A DNA stretch of 64,000 nt, taken from assembly GCA_024684455.1 (NCBI GenBank), contig JAIKWU010000013.1, positions 1-64,000 on the forward strand. Reading direction: 5' to 3'. Shown here piece after piece: positions 61,347-64,000 of the stretch. Numbering within the stretch: position 1 is the stretch's first letter; every line of letters begins with the position of its first letter. Below the pieces are notes generated by a model. It saw only the letters and a program-made list of their open reading frames with translations. It searched no databases and had not been told where the DNA came from. The stretch comes from Bacteroidaceae bacterium. Its GTDB lineage: Bacteria; Bacteroidota; Bacteroidia; Bacteroidales; Bacteroidaceae. A program made the translations under genes and the position numbers.

Positions 61347-62099
61347 ATGAAACAGAGCGACAGCATCGTCATCATCCCCACCTATAACGAGAAAGAGAAC
61401 ATCGAAAAAATCATCCATGCCGTCTTCGGTCTGGAGAAGGTCTTCCACATCCTCGTCATCGACGACGGATCGCCCGACGGCACCGCCGGCATCGTCAAGC
61501 GACTGATGCAGGATGAGTTTGACGGGCAACTGCACCTGATTGAACGGAGCGGCAAACTGGGGCTCGGCACCGCCTACATCGCAGGATTCAAGTGGGCACT
61601 CGAGCACGACTACCAGTACGTCTTCGAGATGGACGCCGACTTCAGCCACGACCCGAAAGACCTGCCTCGTCTCTACAGTGCCTGTGCCGACGAGGGCTAC
61701 GACCTTGCCATCGGCTCGCGCTACGTAAGCGGTGTGAACGTGGTGAACTGGCCGATGGGACGTGTGCTCATGTCCTATTTCGCATCGAAGTACGTGCGCA
61801 TCGTCACAGGGCTGAACATTCACGACACAACGGCCGGATTCAAGTGTTATCGCCGCCGTGTGCTCGAGACCATTGACCTCGACAGCATCCGCTTCAAAGG
61901 CTATGCCTTCCAAATTGAAATGAAATACACAACGTACAAGTGCGGCGGACGCATCAAGGAGGTTCCCGTGGTGTTTGTCAACCGTGTGGAAGGCACGTCG
62001 AAAATGTCGGGCGGCATCTTCGGCGAAGCCATGTTCGGTGTGATTCGCCTGCGACTGGACGGCTGGACAAAAAAGTATCCGCAAATTCCTCACAACTGA
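61347..62099 (+). CDS. Polyprenol-phosphate mannosyltransferase-like GT2 enzyme
   Basis: A 250-residue (258 from ATG 61323) cytoplasmic GT-A enzyme of the dolichol-phosphate-mannose synthase type. It shows IVIIPTYNEKENIEKII, LVIDDGSPDGTAG, LGLGTAYIAGFKWAL, EMDADFSHDPKDLP and GSRYVSG. No C-terminal membrane helices follow, as in the soluble DPM1 class. It probably makes undecaprenyl-phosphate-mannose or a similar donor for lipid-linked glycosylation. It lies 10 nt before pyrC. Confidence 0.9.
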   Translation: MKQSDSIVIIPTYNEKENIEKIIHAVFGLEKVFHILVIDDGSPDGTAGIVKRLMQDEFDGQLHLIERSGKLGLGTAYIAGFKWALEHDYQYVFEMDADFSHDPKDLPRLYSACADEGYDLAIGSRYVSGVNVVNWPMGRVLMSYFASKYVRIVTGLNIHDTTAGFKCYRRRVLETIDLDSIRFKGYAFQIEMKYTTYKCGGRIKEVPVVFVNRVEGTSKMSGGIFGEAMFGVIRLRLDGWTKKYPQIPHN

Positions 62100-62109
62100 A
62101 TCTCCCACT

Positions 62110-63453
62110 ATGCTCAACCTTATCAACAACGCCACCATCGTCAACGAAGGCCGACAGTTTGTCGGAGCCGTCGTCGTGGAGGGCGAATACATCATCGACG
62201 TGCTGGAACAGCCGCTGACCGACGTGGAACGCTTCGACAACGTTGTCGATGCGAAAGGCCTGTACCTGCTGCCTGGCATCATCGACGACCATGTGCATTT
62301 CCGCGACCCAGGCCTTACACACAAGGCCGACATCGCCACTGAAAGTCGTACGGCTGCGGCTGGCGGCGTGACGTCGTTCATGGATATGCCGAACACCGTG
62401 CCGCAGACCACTACGCCCGATTTGCTGGAAGAGAAATTCCGACTCGGTGCTGAGAAAAGCCGAGTGAACTACTCGTTCTTCTTCGGCGCGACTAACGAGA
62501 ATGCCTACCTGCTACCGTCGCTCGACGTACACCATGTGCCTGGCATCAAACTTTTCATGGGCAGCAGTACGGGTAACATGCTTGTCGATGACGATGCCGT
62601 GCTCCGCCAGATATTCCTCGCATCTCCCGTGCTTATCATGGCACACTGCGAAGACCAGCGCATCATCGAACTCAACATCGCCGACTTCAAGCGCAAGTAC
62701 AAGGGTCAGAACGACTTTCCCGTGCGCTATCACTCACGCATCCGAAGTGTGGAAGCCTGCTACGAATGTTCGTCAAAAGCCGTGCAACTGGCCCGCGAAA
62801 CTAATGCACGCCTGCACGTGGCACATGTATCGAGTGCCAAGGAACTAGAACTCTTCAGCGACAGCCTCGACATCACACAGAAGCAAATCACAGCAGAGGC
62901 TGTGATTGCCCACCTCATGTTCTCGACAGAGGACTACGACCATCTGGGTGCCCGCATCAAGTGCAACCCAGCCGTCAAAACACCCGAAGACCGCGAGGCT
63001 CTGCGCGAGGCACTGGCCATGGGACAAATCGACGTCGTCGCCACCGACCACGCGCCACACCTGCTGCGCGAAAAGGAAGGCGGTGCGCTGAAGGCCGCAT
63101 CGGGTATGCCCATGATTCAATTCTCGCTCGTCTCCATGCTGGAACTCAGCGATCAAGGCTACTTCCCCGTCGAACGTGTCGTCGAACTCATGGCGCACAA
63201 CCCCGCACGGCTGTACCACATCGACCGCCGCGGCTTCATTCGCAAGGGCTACTACGCAGACCTTGTGCTCGTGGATCCTACAGCCAACTGGCAGGTACTC
63301 TCAGGGCGCTACTACACCAAATGCGGATGGACCCCCATGGACGAGCGCACGTTCAAGTGGCGTGTACGCCGCACCATCGTCAACGGTAAGACCGCCTATG
63401 CCGACGGCATCGTCGTTGATGGCATACGCGGCCAGGCCCTACAGTTCAACTGA
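62110..63453 (+). CDS. pyrC: Dihydroorotase
   Basis: Third step of pyrimidine synthesis. The 447-residue amidohydrolase has the class I zinc motif DDHVHFRDPGLTHK, TAAAGGVTSFMDMPNT, GIKLFMGSSTG (the carboxylated-lysine strand), ligands in MAHCED and HVAHVSSAKE, and the catalytic aspartate in VVATDHAPH. It is co-directional with the DPM1-like gene and 3 nt before the next gene, so all three are probably one transcript. Confidence 0.95.
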   Translation: MLNLINNATIVNEGRQFVGAVVVEGEYIIDVLEQPLTDVERFDNVVDAKGLYLLPGIIDDHVHFRDPGLTHKADIATESRTAAAGGVTSFMDMPNTVPQTTTPDLLEEKFRLGAEKSRVNYSFFFGATNENAYLLPSLDVHHVPGIKLFMGSSTGNMLVDDDAVLRQIFLASPVLIMAHCEDQRIIELNIADFKRKYKGQNDFPVRYHSRIRSVEACYECSSKAVQLARETNARLHVAHVSSAKELELFSDSLDITQKQITAEAVIAHLMFSTEDYDHLGARIKCNPAVKTPEDREALREALAMGQIDVVATDHAPHLLREKEGGALKAASGMPMIQFSLVSMLELSDQGYFPVERVVELMAHNPARLYHIDRRGFIRKGYYADLVLVDPTANWQVLSGRYYTKCGWTPMDERTFKWRVRRTIVNGKTAYADGIVVDGIRGQALQFN

Positions 63454-63456
63454 CCC

Positions 63457-64000
63457 ATGAAACACCGTCACGCCTACCGCATCAGCGACCTCACGGCCTA
63501 TATCAACTGGGCGTACTTCTACCATGCGTGGGGCATTCCTGCTAAAGAAACAACGGAAGCGGAAAGGCTGATGAAGGATGCACGGCGTATGCTGGCCAGG
63601 CTGACCAACTACACCTCGGTGAATGCCGTTGTGGACCTCCAACCCTGCTATGCCGACGGTGACGACATCATACTCCTCACACAGAAGCCCGTGCGGCTGC
63701 CTATGCTGCGGCAACAGCATCCCGACACTGAGGGCTTTTGTCTCTGCCTGGCAGACTTCATCCGTCCGAAGGGCAGTACGACAGACACCATCGGCGTGTT
63801 TGCCACGACGGTGTGCAGTCCGCAACAATACGACGACAACTATTCGTCACTGCTCGCACAGACACTTTGCGATCGTCTGGCCGAAGCAGCAGCCGAACGC
63901 CTGCACGAAGAAGTAAGGAAGACCCTGTGGGGCTATGCACCCGACGAAGCACTCACGATGGACGAACTGCACGCCGAAAAGTTTCAGGGCATACGACCTG
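63457..64000 (+). CDS. Free-standing methionine synthase activation (reactivation) domain protein (partial)
   Basis: The frame from ATG 63457 stays open to the window edge (181 residues). It matches the C-terminal S-adenosylmethionine-binding activation domain of B12-dependent methionine synthase: AYINWAYFYHAWG, a helical segment, VDLQPCYADGDDI, CLADFI, TLCDRLAEAAAERLHEEVRK and LWGYAPDE. It ends in EKFQGIRP, the start of the AdoMet-binding motif. It has its own start, so it is a separate protein, as in some bacteria with split MetH. It would reactivate oxidised cobalamin on the MetH core. Confidence 0.85.
   Translation, partial: MKHRHAYRISDLTAYINWAYFYHAWGIPAKETTEAERLMKDARRMLARLTNYTSVNAVVDLQPCYADGDDIILLTQKPVRLPMLRQQHPDTEGFCLCLADFIRPKGSTTDTIGVFATTVCSPQQYDDNYSSLLAQTLCDRLAEAAAERLHEEVRKTLWGYAPDEALTMDELHAEKFQGIRP

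Overview
The window is chromosomal DNA from a member of the Bacteroidales, most likely the Prevotellaceae. Four things point there. Many 5' regions carry a TAnnTTTG box of the Bacteroidota promoter type. The type IX secretion proteins PorU and PorV are encoded. Families largely confined to this group are present (DUF4290, DUF3822, a PG0541-like protein, OMP_b-brl-type receptors, the GH97 N-terminal domain). The gut/rumen-type glycan enzymes also fit. No tRNA, rRNA, prophage, CRISPR array or transposase gene was seen.

Layout. 1-2481: end of an unknown gene, a strong terminator, then an ECF sigma / small membrane protein / secreted protein / outer-membrane barrel operon. 2486-7527 (minus): a GH97-N-like domain joined to a barrel, and a very large secreted GH5-GH43 enzyme. 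7564-9652 (minus): nadD, gmk, yicC. 9852-15656 (plus): tsaB, DUF4290, murA, rimM, dxr, rseP. 15810-24892: FAA hydrolase, porU, porV, ispF and a secreted-looking TPR-CHAT protease. 25122-29781: MORN protein, TonB-receptor-like barrel, CPBP protease. 29793-33674: three GT2 glycosyltransferases and a CDF transporter. 33778-40431: alaS, then GH26 mannanase, a two-headed esterase and an acyltransferase. 40528-46585: RecD-like helicase, a conserved hypothetical gene, DUF3822, rsmD, manA, aroB. 46598-50276 (minus): ECF sigma, anti-sigma-like protein and TonB receptor. 50698-57379: TetR-controlled RND efflux operon and a PG0541-like protein. 57431-60982 (minus): mfd and a possible small upstream ORF. 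61347-64000: DPM1-like glycosyltransferase, pyrC, and the start of a free-standing methionine-synthase activation domain.

The most striking signal lies between the genes. Seven intergenic loci each hold exactly four short imperfect palindromes whose centres are exactly 22 bp apart. Two unrelated core sequences are used: A, RCACYGCRGTGY-like, 3 loci; B, CGCYAAGCACTTGGCG-like, 4 loci. They share the same four-site, 22-bp architecture and all lie next to gene 5' ends, several of them glycan or mannose genes. This looks like a phased operator array or an unrecognised element class.

A second repeat class is a GC-rich double-hairpin palindrome bounded by GACCC/GGGTC. It occurs between genes and also in frame inside nadD, the RecD-like helicase and mfd, much like the palindromic elements of Rickettsia genes. 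A third palindrome, built of CACGGAAA blocks, encodes the apparent signal peptide of the TPR-CHAT protein.

Functionally the window joins envelope and isoprenoid housekeeping (murA, dxr, ispF, rseP) to type IX secretion and to mannan/xylan-type glycan breakdown (GH5-GH43, GH26, esterase). Mannose metabolism (manA) and surface glycosylation (four GT2 enzymes) complete the picture.
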